A stretch of DNA of 64,000 bases from Candidatus Agathobaculum intestinipullorum (GCA_019117485.1 DWZQ01000033.1:1-64000); one strand, 5' to 3'. Shown: positions 16,878 to 26,023, counted from the first letter of the stretch. Translations and numbers: made by a program. The notes: generated by a model not told the origin, from the sequence alone.

Positions 16878-18374
16878 ATGGATCGGGATCAAGCAATTGC
16901 AAAACTGGTAGCCTATGCGCTGCAAAAAGAGCTGATTGAGCCTTGCGAGCAGACATGGGCGGTAAACGCCATTCTGGCCGTGCTCAAATTGGACAGCTAT
17001 ACCCAGCCGGAGGAGGACGTATCCGGTGAGATTGACCTGCCCGCCGTATTGGGCGTGTTGATGGACGACGCGCATGAGCGCGGCGTACTGGAGGAAGACT
17101 CGGTCGTCTACCGTGACCTGTTCGATACCGCGCTGATGGGTGCGCTGACGCCCCGCCCGGCACAGGTGATCGACACCTTCCAGCGCCTGCGCGCGGAAAA
17201 CCCGGAAAAGGCAACCGATTGGTATTACTGCTTCAGTCAGGACACCAACTATATCCGTCGTGACCGCATCGCCAAGGATGTGCAGTGGAAGGCGCCGACC
17301 GATTACGGCGAGCTGGACATCACGATCAACCTGTCTAAGCCGGAAAAAGACCCCAAGGCTATTGCGGCGGCGCGTAATATGCCGCAGTCGGCTTACCCTA
17401 AGTGCCTGCTGTGCGCGGAAAATGAGGGGTATGCCGGCCGGGTCAACCACCCCGCCCGTCAGAACCACCGTATCGTGCCCATCACGATCAACGGCTCGCA
17501 GTGGTTCTTGCAGTATTCCCCCTATGTGTACTACAACGAGCATTGCATCTGCTTCAATGCAGTACATACCCCGATGAAGATCGACAAGGCGTGCTTTGGC
17601 AAGCTGCTCGATTTTGTCGGCCAGTTCCCGCACTATTTCGTCGGTTCGAATGCCGACCTGCCCATCGTGGGCGGCTCCATCCTCGCGCACGACCATTTCC
17701 AGGGCGGTCGCTACACGTTCGCCATGGAAAAGGCGCCGGTCGAGATGCCGTTCACCTTCCCGGGCTTTGAGGACGTGCAGGCGGGCATCGTCAAGTGGCC
17801 GATGTCGGTTGTGCGTCTGACCGCTGCCGACCCGCAGCGGTTGATTGATCTGGCCGACCGCATCCTGACCAGCTGGCGCGGTTATACCGACGAGGCGGCT
17901 GTCATCCTCGCGGAGACGGACGGCGAGCCGCATAACACGATTACGCCGATCGCGCGCCGCCGCGGCAGCGACTTTGAGCTTGATCTTGTGCTGCGCAACA
18001 ACCTGACGACCGAAGAGCATCCGCTCGGCCTGTACCACCCGCACGCCGAGCTGCACCACATCAAGAAGGAGAACATCGGCCTGATCGAGGTCATGGGTCT
18101 GGCTGTGCTGCCCGCCCGCCTGAAAACCGAGCTGGCTGCGGTTGCGGAAAAGCTGGCCGCAGGCGACGACCTGACCGCCGACCCGCTGACCGCGTCCCAC
18201 GCGGCATGGGCGGAGGGCTTCCGCGGCAAGTACGACCTGACTGCGGAGAACGCGCTGGATATCGTATATAAGGAGACCGGTCTGGTCTTTGCCAAGGTGC
18301 TCGAGCACGCGGGCGTGTACGCGCGTACCGACGAGGGCAAGGAGGCCTTCCTCCGGTTCTTAAGGCAGGTGTAA
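16878..18374 (+). CDS. galT: Galactose-1-phosphate uridylyltransferase (family II)
   Basis: A 498-residue enzyme of the GalT type found in Firmicutes, longer than and distinct from the ~350-residue E. coli GalT. It transfers UMP from UDP-glucose to galactose-1-phosphate. Supporting segments are YPKCLLCAENEGYAG, NHRIVPITINGSQWFLQYSPY, and the histidine motif AHDHFQGG with H271 and H273. The ATG at 16878 follows GGAGGG and sits three bases after the galE stop. It completes the Leloir pathway with galK and galE. Confidence 0.94.
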   Translation: MDRDQAIAKLVAYALQKELIEPCEQTWAVNAILAVLKLDSYTQPEEDVSGEIDLPAVLGVLMDDAHERGVLEEDSVVYRDLFDTALMGALTPRPAQVIDTFQRLRAENPEKATDWYYCFSQDTNYIRRDRIAKDVQWKAPTDYGELDITINLSKPEKDPKAIAAARNMPQSAYPKCLLCAENEGYAGRVNHPARQNHRIVPITINGSQWFLQYSPYVYYNEHCICFNAVHTPMKIDKACFGKLLDFVGQFPHYFVGSNADLPIVGGSILAHDHFQGGRYTFAMEKAPVEMPFTFPGFEDVQAGIVKWPMSVVRLTAADPQRLIDLADRILTSWRGYTDEAAVILAETDGEPHNTITPIARRRGSDFELDLVLRNNLTTEEHPLGLYHPHAELHHIKKENIGLIEVMGLAVLPARLKTELAAVAEKLAAGDDLTADPLTASHAAWAEGFRGKYDLTAENALDIVYKETGLVFAKVLEHAGVYARTDEGKEAFLRFLRQV

Positions 18375-18377
18375 GCA

Positions 18378-19418
18378 ATGGCGGAATTGACAAAACAGCC
18401 CTTTGGCGTGACCGCAGACGGCGTATCCGTCGACCAGTGGACGCTGTGCGCCGGTGCGTACAGCGCGCAGGTGCTGACCTATGGCGGCGTATTGCGCAGC
18501 TTCATCGTTCCCACGCCGGAGGGCAGCCGGGATATCGTGCTCGGTTATGACGATCTGGACTCGTACCAGTCGCAGGATAAGTATCTGGGCGCGCTGGTTG
18601 GCCGCGTGGCAAACCGCATCGGCGGGGCGGCGTTTGACCTGAATGGCGTGCACTATCCGCTGGCTGCCAACAACGGCCCGAATTGTCTGCACGGCGGCCT
18701 GCGCGGCTTTGACCGCGCGGTCTGGCAGGCGCAGGAACAGGACGGCACGCTCGTGCTGACCCATGTCAGCCCGGACGGGGAGGAGGGCTTCCCCGGCACG
18801 CTGCGCGTGCAGGTAACCTACTCGCTGATCGAGGACGGCACGCTGGCGATTGACTACCGAGCCGAGAGTGACGCCGATACCCTGTGTAACCTGACCAACC
18901 ACAGCTATTTCAACCTGCGCGGCCATGCGTTCGGCTCGCTCGAAGGGCAGCAGGTGCAGGTGTTTGCCGACGCAATCACCGAGACCGACGCGGACAGCAC
19001 GCCGACCGGCACACTGATTCCGGTCGAGGGTACGGCGTTCGACCTGCGCGAGCCGCGGGATTTGCTGGAAGGCATCGCGATGGGGCATCCGCAGCTGACG
19101 CTGGGAAACGGCTATGACCATAATTTCACGCTGCGCCGCACGCCGGTTTCCCCGCTGGGGCTGGTGGCTAAGGCTACCGGCGGCGGGCTGTGTCTGGAGT
19201 GCTATACCACCCAGCCCGGTTTGCAGCTGTATACCGCCAACTATCTGGACGGCTACCCCGGCAAGGACGGCGTAAGCTACGGCCCACGGTCGGCGTTCTG
19301 TCTGGAAACGCAGGCATGGCCGGACGCAATCCATCACGAGGATTTCCCGTCCGTCGTGCTGCGCGCGGGCGAGACTTATCACCACATCACGGCTTATCAT
19401 GTGAGCGCGGCCGATTGA
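18378..19418 (+). CDS. galM: Aldose 1-epimerase (galactose mutarotase)
   Basis: A 346-residue mutarotase converting beta- to alpha-galactose for galactokinase. Signature segments are SFIVPTPEGSRDIVLGYD, GALVGRVANRIGGA, the catalytic histidine in LTNHSYFNL, GYDHNF and, near the end, GPRSAFCLETQAWPDA. It starts three bases after galT and closes the galactose operon, which ends in a strong terminator. A second, more distant mutarotase-like gene lies at 36.7 kb. Confidence 0.94.
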   Translation: MAELTKQPFGVTADGVSVDQWTLCAGAYSAQVLTYGGVLRSFIVPTPEGSRDIVLGYDDLDSYQSQDKYLGALVGRVANRIGGAAFDLNGVHYPLAANNGPNCLHGGLRGFDRAVWQAQEQDGTLVLTHVSPDGEEGFPGTLRVQVTYSLIEDGTLAIDYRAESDADTLCNLTNHSYFNLRGHAFGSLEGQQVQVFADAITETDADSTPTGTLIPVEGTAFDLREPRDLLEGIAMGHPQLTLGNGYDHNFTLRRTPVSPLGLVAKATGGGLCLECYTTQPGLQLYTANYLDGYPGKDGVSYGPRSAFCLETQAWPDAIHHEDFPSVVLRAGETYHHITAYHVSAAD

Positions 19419-19461
19419 CCAGCGAAATGCTCCCAATAATAGAATCATAACGAATGGGGGG

Positions 19462-19512
19462 ACATCCTTCCCGTCTGCTACACGGTGTGCAGTAGCGGGA
19501 AGGATGTTTTTT
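19462..19512 (+). terminator. Terminator of the galactose operon
   Basis: A 12-bp stem, ACATCCTTCCCG at 19462-19473 with CGGGAAGGATGT at 19496-19507, ends in a T run. The following 245 bases to the next gene contain no convincing coding sequence; a weak promoter (TTGTAC at 19590, TATGAG at 19613, 17-base spacer) may drive the acyltransferase genes. Confidence 0.88.
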
Positions 19513-19757
19513 GCGCACATTTACCGAGGCATCCGGCAGAACAGGCCCGCAATTTGTCGCAAAGCAATATTGTATCTGTTGGGAAATTATTGTACGCTTT
19601 ATGTATTGCGGATATGAGATTGGAAAAGGACGCGTTTGGGTTGTCGAAAACGTTGCTTTCAGCAAGACGGACAGCGATCGGGTGCAGGTCATTTTACGGA
19701 AAAGCGGCCGTTTGCGGATGGTAAAATAAAGGCAGAGATAGGAGCGTGGGGGACAAT

Positions 19758-21134
19758 ATGGTATTCAGCAGCTTGATTTTCCTTTTCTTCTTCTTGCCTG
19801 CGGTGCTGTTGTGTTATTACGTCGTGCCGCAACGGTTTCTCGCGGTGCGCAACGGCGTGCTGCTGGCATTCAGCCTTTTTTTCTATTTCTACGGTGAGCC
19901 GCGGCTGATTGCACTGTTATTCCTGTCAATTGCGCTCAACTACTTTTTCGGCCTGCTCATGCGCAGCCCGTACCGAAAAATCTGGCTGGCTTTGTGCGTT
20001 TTTTGCAATGTGGCGATGCTGGGTGTGTATAAGTACCTCAACTTTTTCATTTCAACGGCGAACAGCGTGTTCGGCACGTCCACGCCGCTGCTGGATATTG
20101 TTATGCCGATCGGCATCTCGTTTTATACCTTTCAGGCACTCAGCTATGTGGTCGACGTGTACCGCCGTCAGGCGTGGCCGCAGAAAAACCCGTTTTCGCT
20201 CGCGCTGTACATCTCAATGTTCCCACAGCTGATTGCCGGGCCGATTGTGCGCTACCGTGACGTGGACGACCGGATCGCGCAGCGCGCGCATACGGTGGCG
20301 GGCTTTTCCGAGGGCATCGACCGGTTTGTTTACGGGTTGGCAAAAAAGGTGCTGCTGTCCAACGTGTTCGCACAAATCGCGGATGGGATTTGGCTCCGTC
20401 CAACCGATGAGTTGACGTTTCTGTTGTCGTGGTTTGGTGCGGCGGCCTATACGCTGCAAATTTACTACGACTTTTCCGGTTACTCCGATATGGCGATTGG
20501 CCTTGGCAAGATGTTTGGCTTCCAGTTTCTCGAAAACTTCAACTATCCGTACATCAGCCGCTCGGTGACCGAGTTCTGGCGGCGCTGGCACATGTCGCTG
20601 TCCAGCTGGTTCCGCGACTATGTGTATATCCCGCTGGGCGGCAACCGGTGTTCGTCCAAGCGCCATATCTTCAACCTGTTGGTGGTCTGGGGTCTTACCG
20701 GCTTCTGGCATGGCGCAAACTTTACATTTCTGGCGTGGGGGCTGTACTTCGGTGTGCTGCTGATCTGTGAAAAGTACGCGTTGGCAAAACTGATTGACCG
20801 TCTGCCGCGCGTCCTGACCCATTTGTATGCGCTGCTTTTTATCGTCATCGGCTGGGTGCTGTTCCGCAGTGATACGCTTTCCTATGCGCTGGACTATCTG
20901 CGCGTTATGCTCACCCCCAGCCTGACGGTCGACCCGCAGCTGATTGAATACCTCGCGCGGTTCTGGCCGTATCTGCTGTGCGGCGTGGTGTTGTCCGCGC
21001 CCATTTATCCGCGGCTGGCAAAGCGCAAGGCGTTTGTTCTGTTGAGCTATCCGCTGTTGGCGGCGCTGCTGGTGCTGTGTGTGATGTCGCTGCTGAACAA
21101 CAGCTATAACCCTTTCATCTATTTCCGGTTTTGA
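19758..21134 (+). CDS. AlgI-like membrane-bound O-acyltransferase
   Basis: A 458-residue polytopic membrane protein of the MBOAT family, most like AlgI/PatA-type polysaccharide O-acetyltransferases. It begins with the characteristic FSSLIFLFFFLPAVLLCYY, has the conserved MPIGISFYTFQALSYVVDVYR and FPQLIAGPIVRY segments, SVTEFWRRWHMSLSSWFRDYVYIPLGGN, and the catalytic histidine in LTGFWHGANFTF. It would pass acetyl groups across the membrane for modification of a cell-surface glycan. ATG 19758 is preferred over an in-frame GTG at 19746 that abuts the ribosome site. It is followed by a DHHW-type partner gene. Confidence 0.92.
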   Translation: MVFSSLIFLFFFLPAVLLCYYVVPQRFLAVRNGVLLAFSLFFYFYGEPRLIALLFLSIALNYFFGLLMRSPYRKIWLALCVFCNVAMLGVYKYLNFFISTANSVFGTSTPLLDIVMPIGISFYTFQALSYVVDVYRRQAWPQKNPFSLALYISMFPQLIAGPIVRYRDVDDRIAQRAHTVAGFSEGIDRFVYGLAKKVLLSNVFAQIADGIWLRPTDELTFLLSWFGAAAYTLQIYYDFSGYSDMAIGLGKMFGFQFLENFNYPYISRSVTEFWRRWHMSLSSWFRDYVYIPLGGNRCSSKRHIFNLLVVWGLTGFWHGANFTFLAWGLYFGVLLICEKYALAKLIDRLPRVLTHLYALLFIVIGWVLFRSDTLSYALDYLRVMLTPSLTVDPQLIEYLARFWPYLLCGVVLSAPIYPRLAKRKAFVLLSYPLLAALLVLCVMSLLNNSYNPFIYFRF

Positions 21135-21148
21135 CAGGCGGTGCGCAT

Positions 21149-22303
21149 ATGAAGCATATCATCAAAGTACTCTTTTTCTGCGGCGCGCTCTTTTTGCTGC
21201 CCGCTGTGATGTTGGTGCAAAAGCCCGCAGACTATTCCTATTACGAAAACCGTGCATTGGCGGAATTTCCCTCGTTCAACATGCAGCAAGTGCTGGACGG
21301 CACGTATTTCCCACAGGTGGAAACCTACATCACCGACCATTTTACCGAGCGCACGCGGTTGATTCGGCTGAATATCCGCAAAGAATTGGCGCTGCACAAC
21401 CCGGTGGTCGGGGAAACCGTGGTCACGGAGGATGTGCTGCTGCCTTATTACGGGGTGCAGCTTGACAGGCAGGATGCAGAGGCGATGGGGCAGGAGCTGG
21501 ATATGCTGGACAAGCTCAACCGCTACTGCGGACAGCGTGGGATTGCGTTTCTGTATGTCGGCATCCCGGAGCAGGGGAGCGTGTTTCGCGACCGGTATCC
21601 GTCCTACCTGAAGGATTCCGGCTTCCGTGATATGTCGCTGACCGACGCGTTTGGGGACAGTTTGGCCGCGCGCGGTATTGACTTTCTCGATATGGCGCCG
21701 TATCTCACCGCGGACCGCGAACAGTATTACAGCACGACAGACCATCATTTCAATCTGTACGGCGCGTATGAGACCTATCTGCGCATCATGGAGTATATCA
21801 ACGCGCATTACTGCGCGGCGCCTGTCACGGATGACCTGACGATTACGCCGGTCGATACGGACTTCCTTGGTTCGCGTAACCGCCAATTGTACGGGCTGTT
21901 TGAAACCGACGATGCGCTGTATACCGGCACGCTGGCCGAATCCATCCCCTTTACGCGCGAGGACAACGGCGCACCGGTTGACGCAACCGTGTACAGCGAG
22001 GCTGACCGGGACGTGTATGCCTACTACATGGGCGGCGATGTGGCCGAGACCATCATCCGCACCAACCGACCGGCCCTGCCGGACGTGCTGGTCGTGGGCG
22101 ATTCATTCACCAACGCGCTGGAAACCATTCTGTATACCTCATTTGATGAAATGCGCAGCTTGGATTTCCGATATTACACCGGCAAGACCATTTATGAGTA
22201 TCTGGAAGGCTACCAGCCGGATGTGATCCTGTATGTGCGCGACGACCTCTCCTATCTGGTGACGGACGGCAACGGCGATCTGGAAAGCCATTCGGCACAA
22301 TAA
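21149..22303 (+). CDS. DHHW/AlgJ-like extracytoplasmic acetyl-transfer partner
   Basis: A 384-residue protein with an N-terminal membrane anchor (about residues 5-22) and an outside domain related to AlgJ/AlgX and DHHW proteins of the SGNH superfamily. It carries the family pattern ENRALAEFPSF near the N terminus, STTDHHFNLYGAY with the catalytic Asp-His pair, and GDSFTNALE, a SGNH-type serine block. It is 14 bases after the AlgI-like gene. The pair probably O-acetylates a surface polysaccharide; no glycan synthesis genes are nearby, so the acceptor is unknown. Confidence 0.88.
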   Translation: MKHIIKVLFFCGALFLLPAVMLVQKPADYSYYENRALAEFPSFNMQQVLDGTYFPQVETYITDHFTERTRLIRLNIRKELALHNPVVGETVVTEDVLLPYYGVQLDRQDAEAMGQELDMLDKLNRYCGQRGIAFLYVGIPEQGSVFRDRYPSYLKDSGFRDMSLTDAFGDSLAARGIDFLDMAPYLTADREQYYSTTDHHFNLYGAYETYLRIMEYINAHYCAAPVTDDLTITPVDTDFLGSRNRQLYGLFETDDALYTGTLAESIPFTREDNGAPVDATVYSEADRDVYAYYMGGDVAETIIRTNRPALPDVLVVGDSFTNALETILYTSFDEMRSLDFRYYTGKTIYEYLEGYQPDVILYVRDDLSYLVTDGNGDLESHSAQ

Positions 22304-22314
22304 AAACCATATCA

Positions 22315-22343
22315 AGCGCCGCAGAAAATTCTGCGGCGCTTTG
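22315..22343 (+). terminator. Probable terminator after the acetylation pair
   Basis: A 12-bp stem, AGCGCCGCAGAA at 22315-22326 with TTCTGCGGCGCT at 22329-22340, has a two-base gap and only a short TT tail. It is strong in structure but weak in its T run, so some read-through toward copA is possible. Confidence 0.55.
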
Positions 22344-22359
22344 CTGTGCCTGACAGGCG

Positions 22360-22388
22360 TTGACAAAACCTGCACACTGCGGTATACT
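22360..22388 (+). promoter_or_regulatory. Promoter of the copper operon
   Basis: TTGACA at 22360-22365 and TATACT at 22383-22388 with a 17-base spacer form a near-consensus promoter. A strong promoter that is repressed in the absence of copper fits CsoR control. Confidence 0.85.
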
Positions 22389-22397
22389 AACGGTGCA

Positions 22398-22421
22398 ATA
22401 CCCCCTCCCCGGGGGTGGGGT
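22398..22421 (+). promoter_or_regulatory. CsoR-like operator
   Basis: ATACCCCC at 22398-22405, TCCC, then GGGGGTGGGGT to 22421 is a G/C-tract imperfect palindrome flanked by A/T, the form known for CsoR operators. It covers the expected transcription start region (+4 to +28), where bound CsoR would block initiation. csoR is encoded in the same operon. Confidence 0.75.
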
Positions 22422-22447
22422 GAGATAGCGAAAAAGGAGAACCCAAG

Positions 22448-24973
22448 ATGAAACAACGATTTCGCGTCGGCGGCATGAGCTGTGCGGCGTGTTCCGCACA
22501 TGTGGAAAAGAGCGTGGCCGCAGTGCCGGGCGTACGCGAGGTGCAGGTGAATCTGCTCGCGGGCAGCATGGTGGTCGAGTACGACGAAACTGCGTGCAGC
22601 GACGCGCAGATCATTCGCGCGGTCGAGGAGGGCGGCTACACCGCCGCAGTCGATAGCGGCACGCGCGCGGGCGCGCCCGCAAAAGCCGCCGCACCCGAGG
22701 ATGACCTGCGCGAGATGAAAACGCGCATCCTCGTCTCGGCGGTGTTCCTCGTCATCCTCATGTACTTTTCGATGGGGCCGATGGTCGGCCTGCCGCTGCC
22801 CGGCTTTGTCAGTGGGGAGGCGCACGCCTTTGCGCTTGCGCTGGTGCAGCTGCTGCTGACTTTGCCGATCCTGTTTATCAACCGCAAGTATTTTATCAAC
22901 GGTGCGCGCACGCTGTGGCACCGCGCACCCACGATGGACGCGCTGATTGCAGTCGGTTCGGGTGCGTCCGTGGTGTACGGCGTGTATGCGCTGTTCCAGA
23001 TCGGCTATGCAGGTGCGGCGGGCGATATGGCGCGTGTGCATGCGTTCGCGCATGACCTGTATTTTGAGTCCGCGGGCATGATTTTAACGCTCGTCACGCT
23101 CGGCAAATTCTTTGAGGCGCGCGCCAAGCGCAAAACCGGCGAGGCGATTGCGGCGCTCATGGATTTGCGCCCGCAGACCGCGTCGGTCGTGCGCGGCGGG
23201 CAGGAGGTCGAGGTGCCGGTCGACGAGGTGCGCGTCGGAGATTATGTGATCGTGCGCGCGGGGCAGGCCGTCCCGGTGGACGGTGAGATTGCCGAGGGCC
23301 ATGCCTATATGGACGAGAGCGCCATCACTGGCGAGTCCATGCCGGTTGAGCGGCATGCGGGCGACCCGGTTATCGGCGCAACGGTGACGAAAAACGGCTA
23401 TTTTGTGATGAAAGCGTCGCGCGTGGGCGACGACACGACGCTCAGCCAGATCATCCGGCTGGTGGAGGAGGCGGGCGCGTCAAAGGCGCCGATCGCCAAG
23501 CTGGCGGACAAGGTGGCGGGCGTGTTTGTGCCGGTCGTCATGCTGATCGCGCTGGTGACAGCCGTGATCTGGCTGCTTGTCGGGCAAACGCCCGGCTTTG
23601 CGCTGACGCGGGCGATCGCGGTGCTGGTCATCTCGTGCCCGTGCGCGCTCGGGCTGGCAACGCCGGTGGCGATTATGGTCGGCACGGGTATGGGCGCAAA
23701 AAACGGCGTGCTGTTCCAGTCGGCCGAGGCGCTGGAGAATTTGCACGATGTGGACTGCGTCGTGCTGGATAAGACCGGCACGGTGACAGAGGGGCGGCCG
23801 GTCGTGACCGACGTCAAGTCCTTCGGCGTCGACCCGGACGATCTGCTGTCGCTCGCGCTGTCGATCGAGGTCAAGAGCGACCATCCGCTGGCGGACGCCA
23901 TTGTGCGGTATGCGCGTTCCAAGCATGTCAAGGAGCGCGCGGCCACCGCGTTTGAAATAGTAGAAGGGCAGGGCGTGCGCGCGATGATCGACGGTGTGCG
24001 CTGCATGGCGGGCAACCGCCGTATGTTGTTGGCAAATGGGCTGGCGCTGTCGCGCTCGGCGCAGCAGATGGGCGAAAGCCTTGCCGCAGCGGGCAAGACC
24101 CCGCTGTATTTCGCGGCCAACCGGCAGGTGGTCGGTATTTTCGCGGTGGCGGATGTGCTCAAGCCCACCAGCCGCGCGGCGGTGGAGGCGTTGCATGGGC
24201 TGGGCGTCGAGGTGACGCTGCTGACCGGTGACAATCAGAAAACCGCGCAGTCGATCGCAGCCGAACTCGGTTTGCAGGACGTGGTGGCCGAGGTGCTGCC
24301 GCAGGATAAGGAGCGCGTTGTGCGCGAAAAGCAGGCACAGGGGCGCAAGGTAGCGATGGTGGGCGACGGTATCAACGACGCGCCCGCACTGGCGCGCGCG
24401 GACGTTGGCATTGCCATTGGCGCGGGTACGGATGTGGCTATTGCGTCGGCCGACGTGGTGCTGATGAAGAGCGACCTGATGGACGCGGTAGACGCGATCC
24501 GCCTGTCGCGCCAGACCATGCGCAACATCCGTCAGAACCTGTTCTGGGCGTTTTTCTACAACTGCATCGGTATTCCGATCGCGGCGGGCGTGCTGTGGGC
24601 GCCGCTGCATCTGGGACTTAGCCCAATGATCGGCGCGGCTGCAATGAGCCTGAGTTCGGTCTGTGTGGTATCCAACGCATTGCGTTTGCGGTTTTTTAAA
24701 GCGTCGCCCCGTCCGACGGGCGGCCAACCCGTAGTTCTGCCAAAGGAGGAAACAAAGAAAATGGATCAGAAGAAAACCATCAAAGTAGAGGGCATGATGT
24801 GTGAGCACTGCGTGGCGCATGTGAAAAAGGCGCTGGAGGCTCTGCCGGGCGTGGCGGCACAGGTCGATCTGGCCAGCGGCACGGCAACGGTTACGGGCGC
24901 GCAGCTGCCGGAGGACGCTAAGCTGACTGAGGCGGTCGAGCAGGCGGGCTACAAGGTGGTCGGCCTGCAATGA
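22448..24973 (+). CDS. copA: Copper-exporting P-type ATPase with C-terminal CopZ domain
   Basis: An 841-residue P1B-type ATPase that pumps Cu(I) out. An N-terminal heavy-metal-associated domain has GMSCAAC (C12, C15). The transport core has the CPC motif in ISCPCALGLATP, the phosphorylated aspartate in DKTGTVTEG, SDHPLADAI and GDGINDAPALA. After the last membrane helices a linker leads into a second metal-binding domain, GMMCEHC (C785, C788), at the extreme C terminus, an unusual place. The DNA before M772 carries AAAGGAGG, as if a separate copZ gene had been joined in frame. csoR overlaps its stop. Confidence 0.95.
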   Translation: MKQRFRVGGMSCAACSAHVEKSVAAVPGVREVQVNLLAGSMVVEYDETACSDAQIIRAVEEGGYTAAVDSGTRAGAPAKAAAPEDDLREMKTRILVSAVFLVILMYFSMGPMVGLPLPGFVSGEAHAFALALVQLLLTLPILFINRKYFINGARTLWHRAPTMDALIAVGSGASVVYGVYALFQIGYAGAAGDMARVHAFAHDLYFESAGMILTLVTLGKFFEARAKRKTGEAIAALMDLRPQTASVVRGGQEVEVPVDEVRVGDYVIVRAGQAVPVDGEIAEGHAYMDESAITGESMPVERHAGDPVIGATVTKNGYFVMKASRVGDDTTLSQIIRLVEEAGASKAPIAKLADKVAGVFVPVVMLIALVTAVIWLLVGQTPGFALTRAIAVLVISCPCALGLATPVAIMVGTGMGAKNGVLFQSAEALENLHDVDCVVLDKTGTVTEGRPVVTDVKSFGVDPDDLLSLALSIEVKSDHPLADAIVRYARSKHVKERAATAFEIVEGQGVRAMIDGVRCMAGNRRMLLANGLALSRSAQQMGESLAAAGKTPLYFAANRQVVGIFAVADVLKPTSRAAVEALHGLGVEVTLLTGDNQKTAQSIAAELGLQDVVAEVLPQDKERVVREKQAQGRKVAMVGDGINDAPALARADVGIAIGAGTDVAIASADVVLMKSDLMDAVDAIRLSRQTMRNIRQNLFWAFFYNCIGIPIAAGVLWAPLHLGLSPMIGAAAMSLSSVCVVSNALRLRFFKASPRPTGGQPVVLPKEETKKMDQKKTIKVEGMMCEHCVAHVKKALEALPGVAAQVDLASGTATVTGAQLPEDAKLTEAVEQAGYKVVGLQ
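24742..24763 (+). promoter_or_regulatory. Internal ribosome binding site for a CopZ-like product within copA
   Basis: AAAGGAGG at 24742-24749, eleven bases before the in-frame ATG at 24761, is a near-perfect Shine-Dalgarno sequence inside the copA reading frame. Initiation here would give a separate 70-residue CopZ-like copper chaperone (24761-24973) containing the GMMCEHC site. The spacing is slightly long. Whether it is used is not known. Confidence 0.55.
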
Positions 24974-25236
24974 GGGCGGACCGGAAGAAGGTCGAGCCGC
25001 TGCTGCGCACGGCGCGCGGCCAGCTGGACGGCGTGCTCAAGATGATCGAGGACGGCCGCTACTGTATGGAGATCGTCACGCAGCTTCAGGCGGTGGAGTC
25101 GCTCGTGCATAAGGCGCAGCGCGAGGTGCTCCGCGCGCATCTGGCAGGCTGCGTGCAGGACGCGTTCGAGACGGGCGACGAGCAGGCCCGCGAGGGCAAG
25201 ATCGACGAGATCATCAAGCTGCTCGACCGGGCATGA
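24970..25236 (+). CDS. csoR: Copper-sensing repressor CsoR
   Basis: An 88-residue all-helical DUF156-family repressor. The Cu(I) ligands expected for CsoR are present: C32 (YCMEIV), H57 and C61 (RAHLAGC). Copper binding releases CsoR from its operator, here probably the G/C-tract palindrome upstream of copA. The ATG overlaps the copA stop as ATGA, so the genes are translationally coupled, giving autoregulation of the operon. Confidence 0.93.
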   Translation: MRADRKKVEPLLRTARGQLDGVLKMIEDGRYCMEIVTQLQAVESLVHKAQREVLRAHLAGCVQDAFETGDEQAREGKIDEIIKLLDRA

Positions 25237-25883
25237 GCGCGCGGCTGCCCGCAGCGCTCACGCCGGTGCAGGATGCGGCGGCACTGTTGGCCCGCGCCGC
25301 CGGGGAGGAAAGCACGGTCGAGGGCGTGTGCATCCGCGGGGCCGACCTGTCTGGAACCCGGTATGATGGGCTGCGAATGCGCGGCGTGCGGCTGGAAGGT
25401 TGCCGCTTGACCGGCTGCCGCTGGGAGCGCGCAGACTTAGCGGACGTTGTGCTGGAGGACTGTGAACTGTCGGGCAGCGGCTGGCAGGACGCGTTTTTTG
25501 AGCGGGTCGAGTTGGCCGGCTGCAAGGCTGCTGGTGCGGACTTTGGCGAAACCGGCTGGCGGGATGCGGCTTGGCGCGATTGTCGCCTGCCGGACGCAGT
25601 ATTCGACCGGGCACGGCTGCGCCGGGTGGCGGTTTCCGGTTGCGACCTGACCGGCGCGTCGCTTTGCGACTGCCAATGGAAGGGGTGGACGCTTGCGGAG
25701 ACCAGCCTGCGGTCGGTACGCCTGCTGCATACGCCGTTGACCGGACTGGATCTGACTGGCTGTGAGCTGGACGGCGTCGCGGTGTCCGATACCCACGCCG
25801 AACTGCGCGTCGCTGTGGTGACGATGGAGCAGGCAGCCATGCTGGCCAAACGGCTGGGGCTGGTCATCAAGGGCGGCGGCTGA
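25233..25883 (+). CDS. Qnr-like pentapeptide-repeat protein
   Basis: A 216-residue protein made mostly of pentapeptide repeats of the A-D/N-L-x-x type (for example GADLSG, ERADLAD, GCDLTGASL, GLDLTGCELDG), which fold as a right-handed quadrilateral beta helix resembling DNA. The length and the C-terminal tail, VTMEQAAMLAKRLGLVI, resemble Qnr/Gram-positive gyrase-protecting proteins. It overlaps csoR by four bases and so belongs to the copper operon. A function in protecting gyrase or in quinolone susceptibility is possible but not shown; a structural role unrelated to DNA is equally open. A terminator follows. Confidence 0.82.
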   Translation: MSARLPAALTPVQDAAALLARAAGEESTVEGVCIRGADLSGTRYDGLRMRGVRLEGCRLTGCRWERADLADVVLEDCELSGSGWQDAFFERVELAGCKAAGADFGETGWRDAAWRDCRLPDAVFDRARLRRVAVSGCDLTGASLCDCQWKGWTLAETSLRSVRLLHTPLTGLDLTGCELDGVAVSDTHAELRVAVVTMEQAAMLAKRLGLVIKGGG

Positions 25884-25900
25884 TAAGGGAATAAACGTAG

Positions 25901-25934
25901 GGGACTGCATCGCTTCGGCTATGCAGTCCCTTTT
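25901..25934 (+). terminator. Terminator of the copper operon
   Basis: A 10-bp stem, GGGACTGCAT at 25901-25910 with ATGCAGTCCC at 25921-25930, is followed by TTTT. Confidence 0.85.
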
Positions 25935-26023
25935 CGTGTGTGGAAAAGCCCACGCGCGCCGGTGCGGGGCATATCCCTGTCCGGCGGCGCATAGGCTGTA
26001 CCATGCGAAAGGAGGCGGTGCGC

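Noticed and set aside
19511..19729. A 72-codon open frame between galM and the acyltransferase gene
   Set aside because: It begins inside the galactose operon terminator, has no ribosome site, an odd composition, and no recognisable motif.
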